Source: Gemmobacter caeni (GTDB lineage: Bacteria; Pseudomonadota; Alphaproteobacteria; Rhodobacterales; Rhodobacteraceae). From it: DNA of 64,000 nt. Positions 44,025-53,192 of this stretch are shown one piece after another. The notes under the pieces were generated by a model. That model was not told the origin of the DNA and made no database searches. It saw nothing but the letters and a program-made list of their open reading frames with translations. The position numbers and the translations under genes are program-made. How positions within the stretch are numbered: position 1 is the first letter of the stretch; every line of letters begins with the position of its first letter. Where the stretch lies: assembly GCF_003054195.1 (NCBI RefSeq), contig NZ_QBKP01000002.1, positions 141,970 to 205,969 of the forward strand. The letters are read 5' to 3'.

Positions 44025-44046
44025 GGGGCGGCCGCTTGGCCGCCCC
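44025..44046 (-). terminator. Rho-independent terminator-like hairpin
   Basis: GGGGCGGCC-GCTT-GGCCGCCCC, followed on the minus strand by a T-rich tract (TTTCTCTTTT). It lies between the gene at 44,073 and the giant helicase, so it would separate their transcripts. Confidence 0.6.
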
Positions 44047-44072
44047 CGCCTGTTCCTTTCAGATCTGAGGGC

Positions 44073-45413
44073 TCAGGCGCCCAGATCGGCCTCCTGAACC
44101 CCGTCCAGAAGGGCGTCCAGGTCGTCCGCGTCCATCGCGCTCGGCGCGGGCGCCGAGGGGGTGGCGGGTGCGGCCGCCTTGGGCGCCTCCGCCTCCGCCT
44201 TCACGGCCGGGGCCTCGACCACGGCGCGGATCGCCTCGCGAACCTCATCGCGGAACTGCGCGACCGCATCCTTGCAGGCGGCGATGTTCGGGTAGGGGAC
44301 GGCGAAGTCCTGACCGAAGGCCTTGATCGCCACCCCGCCCTTGAGCAGGACGCTCTGGCGGGACCAGCCGGTTTCGGGGGCCGCGTCGACAGAGACCCCG
44401 ACCGCCTCGAAGAAACGACGCATGTCATCGTTCGAGACCGAGCGCCATCCGCCCTTGTGGAAGGCGGCCTTGCCCTCCTCGGTCGCGGTCTCCAGGAACC
44501 GCTCCTTGAGCCGGTCAGCCGCGTCCTTCGGCAGCGGGTTCTCCCCGGCCGTCTCGTTGAGCGCGTACTGAACCCGCACCCCGGTCGACAGGACCTTGAA
44601 CTTCTCCGGGTCGATGGTGGAGATGTTGACGTTCCCGCCCTTCTCCTTGGCCTCCTCGATCTTCTCGGCGATCATGTCCGCGGTCGTGTTGCCGACCTTG
44701 ATCTGGCGCGAAGGGACGACGGAGACCGGGGTCTCGGTCAGCGCCTTCTCGACGGCCGGCAGCAGGTCGCCGAACCCCTCGATCACCATTTTCGCACGCT
44801 CGACCGGATCGTTCGGGACGAACTCGCCGTCGACCATCGCGCCGCCCAGGCCGAAGGCCTTCGATCCGACCTTGCCGCCCTCGTTCATGAAGACGTAAGC
44901 GCCGCCCGTCTTGCGGAAGGCGTCAGCGAAGGCGTCGCGCAGCTCGTCCAGCGAGCTGGCGGACTTTTCCTGCTCCGGGTAGATGACGTTCATCACGATC
45001 TGGGTGTGCCCGTCGCGGCTCTTGCCGGGCAGGACGCGCAGGTTCGCGATCCCGTCATAGATGACGTCATGCTCGTTCTGGGGGACCCCGTTGAAGGTCC
45101 GCATCCAGCGGGAATCGTAGATCCCCTTCTCCCCCTCACGGACCCGCTCGATCCGCAGGGTGCCGCCCTTCTCGATGTCGACGAAGGACTTGTGCCCCTT
45201 CTTGGTGAACTCCTTGATCCCGACCGACTTGCCGCCGTTGTTCGGGACCCGGACCTCGATCTCGGCGCCCGCGGCCGGACCGGTCATGACCTGGCCCTTG
45301 ACGGTGGTGTCGGTGAAGGCGGTCGCCTTCAGGATGATGTTCCCCTGCGGCTTGGCGGCGCGCGCGCTCATCTTGCGACGGGACTGGTTAAAGGCGGCGG
45401 TCAGCTGTGACAT
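44073..45413 (-). CDS. Hypothetical replicon protein
   Basis: 446 residues. Mixed strands with many Lys/Gly (KPQGNIILKATAFTD, VKGQVMTGPAAGAEIEVRVPNN), resembling an OB-like beta-rich start, then helical parts (AVEKALTETPVSVVPS), and an acidic, Ala/Pro-rich C-terminus ending in MDADDLDALLDG. An acidic tail like this is typical of single-strand-binding and DNA-metabolism proteins, which would suit its place between topoisomerase and helicase, but I cannot confirm that. It has two upstream TTTTTCGCA copies (45478 and 45512). Confidence 0.55.
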   Translation of the reverse strand: MSQLTAAFNQSRRKMSARAAKPQGNIILKATAFTDTTVKGQVMTGPAAGAEIEVRVPNNGGKSVGIKEFTKKGHKSFVDIEKGGTLRIERVREGEKGIYDSRWMRTFNGVPQNEHDVIYDGIANLRVLPGKSRDGHTQIVMNVIYPEQEKSASSLDELRDAFADAFRKTGGAYVFMNEGGKVGSKAFGLGGAMVDGEFVPNDPVERAKMVIEGFGDLLPAVEKALTETPVSVVPSRQIKVGNTTADMIAEKIEEAKEKGGNVNISTIDPEKFKVLSTGVRVQYALNETAGENPLPKDAADRLKERFLETATEEGKAAFHKGGWRSVSNDDMRRFFEAVGVSVDAAPETGWSRQSVLLKGGVAIKAFGQDFAVPYPNIAACKDAVAQFRDEVREAIRAVVEAPAVKAEAEAPKAAAPATPSAPAPSAMDADDLDALLDGVQEADLGA

Positions 45414-45522
45414 GTTTCAGGTGCCCTTTCTCAAGCTATCTGATGTCCGACCCGCGAGAGAGCGGGTGACGAATCGGTTTTTCGCACAGGGCGGTGAAAA
45501 CTGCGACTCATTTTTTCGCAAA

Positions 45523-47931
45523 TCAGCGTCGAACACCCGTGGCCCGTTTCGGGGCGCCCCCCTTCGAGCCCCCCTTCCCCATGTTCTTGTCGATGAAGGC
45601 GGAGCAGGCGGTCATGTCCGTCCGTGCCGTCTCCGGCAGGTCGATCCCGGCCTCTTCGGCCAGCTTCTCGGCGAAGGCGAGCTGCTTCTCGGACGGGGGG
45701 CGCGGCGGGGCCTTTTTCATGGCCGCGTCAATCCAGGACGACAGGTCCCGGGCGGAGGCGAGCGCCGCCTCCGGGATCTGAGCGCCGGTCCGCTCCGCCA
45801 GGCTCCGCGCCAGCGCGACCTGCTTCTCAGAGGGGGCTGACGAGGGGCGTTCGCCCCCCTCACCGGCCTGGCGGGACCCCAGGTGCTCGTCGAGGAAGGC
45901 GCGGCATTTCGCGCTGTCCGTGGTGACCCCGGGCGGAAGCTTGATCCCCTTGCGTTCGGCCACCATGCGGGCGGCGGCGATCATCTTCTCGGTCGGCTTC
46001 GACCCCTTCCCGATCGCCACCTGTTTTCCGGAGGCGCTCGCGATCCGGGAGATCTCCACCTCCGTGTCCTTCAGGATGCGGGCGACCGCGTCCTCTGCCG
46101 TCATCCGCCCCTTCTCGACGAAGTCGAAGGCCATCTCCCACTGCGCGGTCCGAGCCGGGTCGACGACGTTCGGGGCGATCTCCATCAGCAGATCATAAAG
46201 CGCCATCCCGCCGGGCGAAGGCTGGAGCGTCTTCCCCTTGGCGACGATCTGCCCCTGGGTGAGGAGCCCCTTGACCACGTCCCCCCGGGTGGCCGGCGTA
46301 CCGATCCCCTTCGCGTCCTTGAGGCGGGCCCGCTTCTCCGGGTCCTCCACGAGGCGCCAGGCCTCCTTCATCACCTTGATGAGCGCCCCCTCCGTGTAGC
46401 GGGCGGGCGCTTTCGTGGTCAGGGTCCGGACCGTGGTCTCGACGATCTTTCCGGACTCCCCGGGCCGGATCTCCGGGAAGAGTGGCTCCTCCTCCCCCGT
46501 CTTGAGGGGGGCGGCGCCGGTGATCTCCTTCCAGCCCAGAATCAGCGGGACCCGGCCGGAGGCCCGGAAGGCCCAGTCATGCCCTTTCCAGGGGACCGTC
46601 ATCTCCACGGTGGTCTGACGGTACTCGAAATCCGGGGCGAGCGCTGCCAGGTACTGGCGGGCGATCAGATCGAAGAGTCGCGCCTCGTCGGCGGGGAGGC
46701 GGGGGATCACCTCGCCGAAGGTCTCGGCGGTGTTCGCGTTCGGGATGATCGCGTAGTGGGACATCCCCTCGAGCGCCTTGTCGGAGAAGTGGCCCGTTTT
46801 CCCTTTTCGCACCTCCGGTTTCGCCAGGAGGGCGCGGTGAGGACGCAGCGGGCCCAGCCCGGTCAGGGCGGAGACCAGCTTCGGGACGTCCGCGATGTTG
46901 TTCTCGGGAAGGTACTGCGCCTCCCCGCGCGGATAGGTGATCACCGTGTAGGTCGCGTAGAGGGACTGCGCGGTCGAGAGGGTCTTGTCGCCTGACCAGC
47001 CGAACCGGGCCGAGGCGGCCGCCTGAAGGGCGGTCAGGTCGAAGAGGCGCGGCGGGCCCTGGCGCTTCTTCTCGGATTTCACCGAGACCGGACGGGTCAG
47101 CCCCTTGGCGGCCTGGGCGAGCCCGTCCGCGTATTCCCGCTTGAGGATCCGGCCACGCAGCGGGTCCGCCGCCTCGAGCGCCTCCTCATCCGCCTCGAGC
47201 TCCTCATCCGGCTCCGCCTCCGGCTCCTCCTCCTTCACGACGCTCGCCGGCAGGCGGGCGCAGGTGAGGACGAGGGGTCCGGCGGCGACCCGCACCTCCG
47301 CATCCACCTCGTAGAGGTCGCGCGGCTTGAAATCGAGGATCTCCTTCTCCCGTTTGCAGACGATCCCGAGAACCGGGGTCTTCACCCTTCCGATCCCGAT
47401 CGCCCCCTTCTGTCCCGGGGGCTTGAGGGTGACGGTCGCGGTCCGGGTCAGGCTCAGGTTCGTCACCTGGTCCGCCTGCTCGCGCGCCTGGCCCGCCATA
47501 TAGAGCCCGTGGAACTTCTCGTTCGGGTGCAGCCGCTCAAACGCCTCACGCAGGGACTTCGGGTCCTCCGCGTTGAAGATCGCCCGTTTCACCACCCCAC
47601 GAAACCCGATGTAGTCGACGATCTCGCCCCCGATCAGCTGCCCCTCCCGATCACAGTCAGTCGCGATGATGATCGTGTCCGCCCCGGTCGCGGCCGCCCG
47701 GATGTCGTTCAGGAACTTGCGCGCGTCCGGGACCGGGACCTTCTCGTAGAACTTGCCCGGCCAGAGCAGGGTCGCCGACCACTCCTTCCACTCCGCACGG
47801 ACGTCATCGGGCTCCTTCAGGGTCAGGATATGCCCCCGCGCCGGGAGCACCTCCCCGTAGCGGTTCCCGACAGCCGCCCTGATCGCTTTCGCCTGGGACG
47901 GTTTTTCACAGATGACGACGGACTTGCCCAC
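45523..47931 (-). CDS. Type IA DNA topoisomerase (TopB-like) with three C-terminal repeats
   Basis: 802 residues with a GTG start. TOPRIM motifs VVICEKPSQAK and ATDCDREGQLIG (92-97); GIGRVKTPVLG; catalytic Tyr333 in ITYPRGEAQYL. The usual Ser/Thr-Asp after TYPR is replaced by GEA, a divergence to note. The C-terminal 180 residues contain three repeats starting (S/P)xEK(Q/M), for example SEKQLAFAEKLAEEAG ... FIDKNM, resembling accessory modules of plasmid topoisomerases. The enzyme relaxes or decatenates single-stranded or negatively supercoiled DNA and would help plasmid segregation or replication. Confidence 0.9.
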   Translation of the reverse strand: MGKSVVICEKPSQAKAIRAAVGNRYGEVLPARGHILTLKEPDDVRAEWKEWSATLLWPGKFYEKVPVPDARKFLNDIRAAATGADTIIIATDCDREGQLIGGEIVDYIGFRGVVKRAIFNAEDPKSLREAFERLHPNEKFHGLYMAGQAREQADQVTNLSLTRTATVTLKPPGQKGAIGIGRVKTPVLGIVCKREKEILDFKPRDLYEVDAEVRVAAGPLVLTCARLPASVVKEEEPEAEPDEELEADEEALEAADPLRGRILKREYADGLAQAAKGLTRPVSVKSEKKRQGPPRLFDLTALQAAASARFGWSGDKTLSTAQSLYATYTVITYPRGEAQYLPENNIADVPKLVSALTGLGPLRPHRALLAKPEVRKGKTGHFSDKALEGMSHYAIIPNANTAETFGEVIPRLPADEARLFDLIARQYLAALAPDFEYRQTTVEMTVPWKGHDWAFRASGRVPLILGWKEITGAAPLKTGEEEPLFPEIRPGESGKIVETTVRTLTTKAPARYTEGALIKVMKEAWRLVEDPEKRARLKDAKGIGTPATRGDVVKGLLTQGQIVAKGKTLQPSPGGMALYDLLMEIAPNVVDPARTAQWEMAFDFVEKGRMTAEDAVARILKDTEVEISRIASASGKQVAIGKGSKPTEKMIAAARMVAERKGIKLPPGVTTDSAKCRAFLDEHLGSRQAGEGGERPSSAPSEKQVALARSLAERTGAQIPEAALASARDLSSWIDAAMKKAPPRPPSEKQLAFAEKLAEEAGIDLPETARTDMTACSAFIDKNMGKGGSKGGAPKRATGVRR

Positions 47932-48012
47932 GCGGCCCCCTCACGTTCCGGTTCTCATTCCGCACAGGTATGCCTTATCGGAACGGAAAGCGAAACGGTT
48001 TTTCGCACATTT

Positions 48013-49491
48013 TTAGAGCGTGGGCTCCGTGTAGCCGATCCGGACGATCGGAACGCGTCCGCTGAGTTCCGCGAGCGGCAGCGCCGGATCCCGCTCAAAC
48101 CGCTCGTTCAGGGTCTGAAACGGGGCGTTCGGGTTCTCGCGCATCGCCTGGGCGACCCGGAACTCCGTGAGGGACTGACGCAGGGCGGTCCCGAGCGGGA
48201 CCGAGGCGGTCAGATGAAGCCGCAAGGCCCGTTCCAGGCACCGGCCCTCAGTCAGGGAGGCGTTGGGGGAGAAGGACCCCATGAGGTTCTGCGGGGGACC
48301 GCCGGCCTCGGACGGACCGTCCGAGAGGTAGTCCAGCTCCGTGTCGATCACCCCGCAGACCGCCTCGGCGAGCTCCTCACGCACGGTGAGGTTGGCCCCG
48401 GCCGCCCGAAGCGGGGCGATCCGGTCCGGCTCCTGAGACTCCAGCAAGGTGACGACCGCACGCGCGAGAGCGATGACCCCCGCCTCATGAGACACGCTGA
48501 ATCGCCCGATGTCGCGACCGAGCCGGCCGCACCAGGCCGCGTCCGGGGTCCCGTCCGCGACCGGGCTGCGGGCCTTGTAGATCCGAAGGGCTGCAACCGG
48601 GTCGGACTGGAACTCCGCCTCGATCTCCATCAGATCCCCCGGCTCCCCGGTGATGAGGAGGCCGGCGGAGACCCCGAGCGCGTCCGGGGTTGCGGGCTTC
48701 CCGCGCAGCCAGGACCGGATCCGATCCCCGTCCCGGGTCTCGGGCGGGGGCGGGAGCGCGGCCGGGACCCGGACCGGGCCAGGGGGGCGGCCGCCCGGAG
48801 CGGCGGGGAAAAGGGGGACGGAGATCAGGTCCCCCTCCTCGTGATGAAGCCGAACCGGGCCGTCAAGGAGAACGAAACCTGCGGGAGGGGACGGTTTTCG
48901 CGCCGGCGGACGCTCCGCGGTGCGCCCCGGCGGGGCGTTGCGTGCGGGAGCCCCCACGCCTCGTGTGACCGACCGGGGCGGACCCTCGAACCTGCGCATC
49001 GCTTCGGCGAGCGGGGACTGAGGCGGAGGGGTCTGCGAAACGGGGGGCGGTGCCGGCGTTTCGACCCGGGCGGGGACCGGGGACGCTGTCCCCCGCGGCG
49101 AGAGGTCCGGGACCGCGCCGAGCGTCTCCACGAGCGCGGCGAGGACCGGGTAGGCCCGTACGGCCGTGAGCCCGCGGGCCACCTCATCATAGAGGATCCT
49201 GGCCACGTCCTCGGCCGCCTGGCCGGGGTCGGAAAGGGTGAGATGGCCCGCGACACTCTCCGCCAGGGATCGCCCCGGACCGGGAACGGCGGCGCGCAGC
49301 CGCTCGGCGAGGTCGCGGCGCGATCCGGCCCCGAGACGGTCCCGCACCGCCTCCTCAAGCGCCGGGCGCGCCCGCCCGCTCTTCAGAACCTCGAACAGGA
49401 GCTCGGCGGCGCGCTGCGCGTTCCCGTCCGCCATGACCCGCTCGAGCAGGTCCCCCTCGGGACCGGTCCTGACACGGGCCCCGGAGGTCAC
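48013..49491 (-). CDS. Hypothetical protein with Pro-rich middle
   Basis: 492 residues. N-terminal helical domain (AAELLFEVLKSG ... LAERLRAAV), a disordered Pro/Ala linker (about 130-200: RVETPAPPPVSQTPPPQSP), then a second domain (GFVLLDGPVRLHHEEGDLISVPL and a helical C-terminus ending RVPIVRIGYTEPTL). No family recognised. It overlaps the paralogous gene at 49,488 by four bases (ATGA), so they form an operon. Confidence 0.55.
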   Translation of the reverse strand: MTSGARVRTGPEGDLLERVMADGNAQRAAELLFEVLKSGRARPALEEAVRDRLGAGSRRDLAERLRAAVPGPGRSLAESVAGHLTLSDPGQAAEDVARILYDEVARGLTAVRAYPVLAALVETLGAVPDLSPRGTASPVPARVETPAPPPVSQTPPPQSPLAEAMRRFEGPPRSVTRGVGAPARNAPPGRTAERPPARKPSPPAGFVLLDGPVRLHHEEGDLISVPLFPAAPGGRPPGPVRVPAALPPPPETRDGDRIRSWLRGKPATPDALGVSAGLLITGEPGDLMEIEAEFQSDPVAALRIYKARSPVADGTPDAAWCGRLGRDIGRFSVSHEAGVIALARAVVTLLESQEPDRIAPLRAAGANLTVREELAEAVCGVIDTELDYLSDGPSEAGGPPQNLMGSFSPNASLTEGRCLERALRLHLTASVPLGTALRQSLTEFRVAQAMRENPNAPFQTLNERFERDPALPLAELSGRVPIVRIGYTEPTL

Positions 49492-49982
49492 GGTGAGACC
49501 CCCGCAAGTTCGCCGCGCACGGCGAGGGGGACGATGTTGTCATGCGAGAGGTCGGACCGGCTGCGCAGGAGGGTGCGCTCCCCGCCCGGACCGGTCATCA
49601 CCCGGCGTTCCGAGGTCATCAGCCGCCCGCCAAGCATCAGGAAATGGGACTCCGTCTCGATCACCGTTCCGGGGTCGGGCGCGTAACGGCCAGAGATGGT
49701 GAGGCGCTCCCCGTTTGAGAGCTCCTGGGAGAGGAAGCGGAACAGGTCGGATTCGGGCGCCTCGATCCCGTCCGTCGCGAAGAGGTATCCGGTGCAGGCC
49801 TCGTTGCGCGCGACGAGGACGTTCCGGCCGTTGACCGGACTCAGGGAGACATGAACGGGGACCGGGGCGAGCCGCAGGCCGGAAAGCAGAAGGCGCTGGT
49901 AGAACCCGTCCGCGTCCTCCGGAACCGGATAGATCAGGGTGACCCCGGTCGGGGTGAAGGACTCTTTTGGTGGTCGCATCAT
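49488..49982 (-). CDS. Hypothetical protein, paralogue of the 2.0-kb gene
   Basis: 164 residues, the same length as its paralogue at 2,008-2,502. Shared core: GYLFATDGIEAPESD, TISGRYAPDP, TSERRVMTGPGGERTLLRSRSD. An N-terminal extension (TPTGVTLIYPVPEDADGFYQRLLLSGLRLA) differs. The acidic D-G-I-E-A segment and basic S-E-R-R segment are conserved, which suggests a functional surface. It is the first of two genes. Confidence 0.7.
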   Translation of the reverse strand: MMRPPKESFTPTGVTLIYPVPEDADGFYQRLLLSGLRLAPVPVHVSLSPVNGRNVLVARNEACTGYLFATDGIEAPESDLFRFLSQELSNGERLTISGRYAPDPGTVIETESHFLMLGGRLMTSERRVMTGPGGERTLLRSRSDLSHDNIVPLAVRGELAGVSP

Positions 49983-50039
49983 CAGGGGGGTGGTTTCCTT
50001 GTTTATCCGCTCGATTATCGTTCTTGATGGGATTGTGGA

Positions 50040-52889
50040 TCAGAAGGGGAGCTCCGGCTGATCGGAAACCGGCGGCGCCGCGGCGGCGGGCGGGTCCGCC
50101 TTGCGCCGCACACCGGGCGTCTGGTGATGGAACCGGATCGTGTTCACCGCCTTCTCGTCCGACTCCATCTTCTGGACGAGCGCGTTCCCGATCCGGGCGT
50201 CGAGGGTGCCCGCGACGGACATGTAGCCGATATCGACGTTGCGCTCCTGACCGATGCGCCAGATCCGGTCCTCGATCTGGATCATGTTTGACGGGGTCCA
50301 GTCCGGCTCGACGACCCGCATGCGGGCGGAAGCGGTGAGGGTGATCCCGGTCGCGCCCGCCAGGCTGATGATGATGCCGCGGATACGTTCGTCCTGCTGG
50401 AACCGATCAATGATCAGTTGTCGCTCGGACGGCTTGACGCTCCCGTCATATACGAGAAAGCTTCCCGGTAACCGTTTTTCGCTTTCCTCGTGAATGATGC
50501 GGATGACCTCCTTGTGGTGCGCGAACACCACGGTCTTCGTCCGATTCTCCGGGGCCATGTCGGTCTCATCCTCCAGCTCGTCGAGGATGAACTTTGCGCA
50601 GTGCGGCGCCTTGATCAAGCCGAGGTTTCGTCTGACGCGCGCCAACTCGTTGAAATTTGGCGTATCCGGGTCGATGAGGGAGATCGCGTTGATCACGACC
50701 CCAGCCTCTTGGGTCTCCCCGACCCGTACGTCCGTACGCGATATGCGGCTGACCAGCGCCTCCAGATTCGCCTCCGCCTCGCGCAACAGCTCCTTGTCCT
50801 CCTTCGAGAGGCGCACCGGGATCTCGAGCGGGGTGCGGAACTTCGGCGGCAGGTCCGTGTCGCGCTTGAGACGCCGGATGAAGGAGCCGGAGCCGCGCAT
50901 GCGCAGCTGAAGTTCCGTCTCCCGTTGCGGTTTTCCGTCCATCGGGATGATCATCTCGACCTCCCGGTTCCCGCGCCGCATCTTCTTCTTGATCAGGACC
51001 GGGGGCTGGTAACGGTTGAGGAAGATCTCGCGCGCCTTGGGTCCCCTGCCCCAGATGTCCGGGCGGGAGGAGGTCAGGAGCGGCCAGAGCTCGGAGACCC
51101 GGTTCGGCTTCGGGGTCCCGGTCAGGTGGACGAGCTGTCCGGCCTCCGTGAGAGGGAGCATCCGGGCCCCGTCGAGCTCGGTCAGATCGCCGAGCACCGC
51201 CTTGGTCCGCTGGGCCTCCTCGTTCTTGAGGTTATGCGCCTCGTCAGTGAGGATCAGGTCCCAGCGGCGCTCGCGCAGACGCTCTATGTTCTTCTGGAGG
51301 ATGTCGTAGTTGATCACCACGACGTTCGTGTCGGGGAACTCAGACCCCTCCGCGTAACCGACGGTCAGGTCCCGGTTCACCATCCACTTGTCGATCTCGC
51401 GGGTCCATTTGATCTTCATGTTCGCCTGGCAGATGACGAGTACGTTTGTCGCATCCGGTTTGGCGTTCATCAGGCCGATGCCCTGGACCGTGTTGTGGGT
51501 TACGATGTAGTCGTCCGTCACATAAAGGTGGTCCGGGGCGTCCACCGCGATGCACTGGACCGGCTTCACGCTGATCGGACGCACACGTGAAAGAATGCGA
51601 ACCGGCGCGCTAATCGCGCCCGGATCAACCGTTCTCGGGAGATGCACCCGCAGCAGCGGCGCCTTGTCGTCGGCGCGGGCGGTTCCGCCCAAGGCGCGGA
51701 CCTCATCCTGGAGGCGTCTCATCGCATCGATATCGGAAGGGCGCACAACGAGATGGCCGTCCGGTTCACGGTCCGAGATCGGCAGGATACGCGCCATAAG
51801 ACCTGCTCCGCTCCGTCCAGAATGGGAGATGAGCGGGATTTGGAGTTGTGCACCGGCCTCGAGACGTGTCCGGATCTCCGCAAGTCTCAAGACGACAGGC
51901 GCGCCCGCACCTGATGCGTCGCGCTCTTCTACCGCCCACAGATGCTCATCACAGCACTCGGTCGTCGCGCCGTCCGAGAAGGTGACGCGGAAGACCTCCC
52001 TCTCCCCTTGCGGGTAGACCCCGGTCACCCGCGTCGGCTTCCCGTCGGATCCGGTCACGAGATCGCCGACGTTTATATCTCCCATCCGGCGCCATCCGTC
52101 AGGGGTCAGGATCCTCGCGTCGAGCGGTTGCGCTTTCCCAAGCCCCATGTCGTCCGCGATGATGCCGGATCTTCCTGACCTGGCGATCTGCTGGATCCCG
52201 GTCTTCTGGAAGGGGAGATAGTCGATATCGGCGGGGACCGGGACGGAGAAGTCCGCAGGCGCCTCCTGCGCCTTGGAGATTCGGATATTCGCAGCCGCAG
52301 ACCGGACCCGCTCCTGCAAGAGCGCCTGCGCCTTCTCCGTCATGAACCCCTCGAGGTTTCCGGCGATGAACGGGTCCCGGGTCCGGTAGGGACGCGTCCC
52401 CATCCTCTCGGCGATCTGCGGCGACGGGGTTTCGATCGGCAGCCAGCCCGCCGCCTCGAGCGCCTGGATACGGAGCTCGTGATCCGCGTCGCAGTTGGCG
52501 ACGAAGTCCTCCCGGGTCGCCCCGACCTGAAGGGCGCGTTTCCCGGGGCTCACCCCGGCGCCACGGCCCAGAAAACGCTCCAGCCCATCCTCGGATGGTT
52601 TTTCGTCAAAGGCGAGCGCGGCCATGTCCCGCGCCTCCCGGGTCGCACTCACCCCGAAACGGAACTTCAGAAGGGGGATCAGATAGACCGGAGGCCCGCC
52701 GATCGAGGGGGGGGCCGTCCAGATGGACATCCCGTCCTCCTCCTTCCAGGGGGCAAGACCCTGAAGCTCAAGGAAGCGGCGCAGCTTCGGCGGCATCGTC
52801 TCGGTGGGGCCGGAGACAACCGCGTTGTAGCGCGGCTGATCCCCTTTGAACTTGGGATCCTTGCGCTTGATGTTGACTCTCAGGACCAT
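50040..52889 (-). CDS. SNF2-family helicase interrupted by an intein in Walker A
   Basis: 949 residues in total; the start at 52889 (MVLRVNIKRKDPKF) has GGAG upstream. After an N-terminal region comes DDMGLGK (Lys252), then an intein (residues 253-466), then the continuation TVQGIGLMNAKPDATNVLVIC. Motif II ILTDEAHNLKNEEAQRTKA and C-terminal helicase motifs (IRGIIISLAGATGITLTASARMRVVEPDW, QIEDRIWRIGQ) follow. The mature protein would be about 735 residues. The ATPase is probably active only after splicing. It may remodel DNA-protein complexes and works beside the Strawberry-notch helicase and topoisomerase. Confidence 0.9.
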   Translation of the reverse strand: MVLRVNIKRKDPKFKGDQPRYNAVVSGPTETMPPKLRRFLELQGLAPWKEEDGMSIWTAPPSIGGPPVYLIPLLKFRFGVSATREARDMAALAFDEKPSEDGLERFLGRGAGVSPGKRALQVGATREDFVANCDADHELRIQALEAAGWLPIETPSPQIAERMGTRPYRTRDPFIAGNLEGFMTEKAQALLQERVRSAAANIRISKAQEAPADFSVPVPADIDYLPFQKTGIQQIARSGRSGIIADDMGLGKAQPLDARILTPDGWRRMGDINVGDLVTGSDGKPTRVTGVYPQGEREVFRVTFSDGATTECCDEHLWAVEERDASGAGAPVVLRLAEIRTRLEAGAQLQIPLISHSGRSGAGLMARILPISDREPDGHLVVRPSDIDAMRRLQDEVRALGGTARADDKAPLLRVHLPRTVDPGAISAPVRILSRVRPISVKPVQCIAVDAPDHLYVTDDYIVTHNTVQGIGLMNAKPDATNVLVICQANMKIKWTREIDKWMVNRDLTVGYAEGSEFPDTNVVVINYDILQKNIERLRERRWDLILTDEAHNLKNEEAQRTKAVLGDLTELDGARMLPLTEAGQLVHLTGTPKPNRVSELWPLLTSSRPDIWGRGPKAREIFLNRYQPPVLIKKKMRRGNREVEMIIPMDGKPQRETELQLRMRGSGSFIRRLKRDTDLPPKFRTPLEIPVRLSKEDKELLREAEANLEALVSRISRTDVRVGETQEAGVVINAISLIDPDTPNFNELARVRRNLGLIKAPHCAKFILDELEDETDMAPENRTKTVVFAHHKEVIRIIHEESEKRLPGSFLVYDGSVKPSERQLIIDRFQQDERIRGIIISLAGATGITLTASARMRVVEPDWTPSNMIQIEDRIWRIGQERNVDIGYMSVAGTLDARIGNALVQKMESDEKAVNTIRFHHQTPGVRRKADPPAAAAPPVSDQPELPF
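51492..52133 (-). other. Alanine-start mini-intein inside the SNF2 helicase
   Basis: 214 residues. Block A starts AQPLDARILTPDGWRRMGD; block B is TTECCDEHLW; the C-terminal block ends YVTDDYIVTHN, followed by Thr as +1. First residue Ala, final Asn and Thr+1 are typical of a subset of inteins found in GLGK motifs. No complete homing endonuclease is present; LQDEVRALGGTARADD looks like a LAGLIDADG remnant. Confidence 0.9.
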
Positions 52890-53072
52890 TTCGTGTCTCC
52901 CGTCACCCTCCTTCGGGTCTAGCCTCGGGCCGTGAAAACACAAAGCGGCGATGCTCCGGCCCCGACCGCATGGGGTCTGGCCGCCCCCCCGCCGAGGTCC
53001 GCATCGCCCCGCCCCGGGGGGGCTGACGATCGGCCCCATTATTTTATTCGTTATTTTTTTTCATAAACCAGT

Positions 53073-53101
53073 TTGACACCCTCTATTTTTTTTCTCATAT
53101 T
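53073..53101 (+). promoter_or_regulatory. Promoter TTGACA-N17-CATATT
   Basis: TTGACA (53073-53078) is followed by 17 bp, mostly T-rich, and CATATT (53096-53101). A near-consensus sigma-70 promoter that would start transcription near 53108. Confidence 0.75.
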
Positions 53102-53107
53102 AAATTC

Positions 53108-53192
53108 ACAAGACGCATGGTGTCCCCCGGAGCGGTGACATCATAGGGCGAAACCGGGAGGAAGGGCCTCCCACGTAACCGAGGGCTAGGAC
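53108..53192 (+). promoter_or_regulatory. Structured 5' leader of the ParB-like gene (candidate riboswitch-like element)
   Basis: The roughly 85-nt leader can fold into a closed multi-branch: P1 pairs GTCCCCC (53122-53128) with GGG (53183-53185) and GGAC (53189-53192), which abuts the ATG; P2 is CGGT/ACCG; P3 is GGGAGG/CCTCCC with loop AAGGG. P1 would mask the ribosome-binding purines (AGGGCTAGGAC). I recognise no known riboswitch class. Confidence 0.5.
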
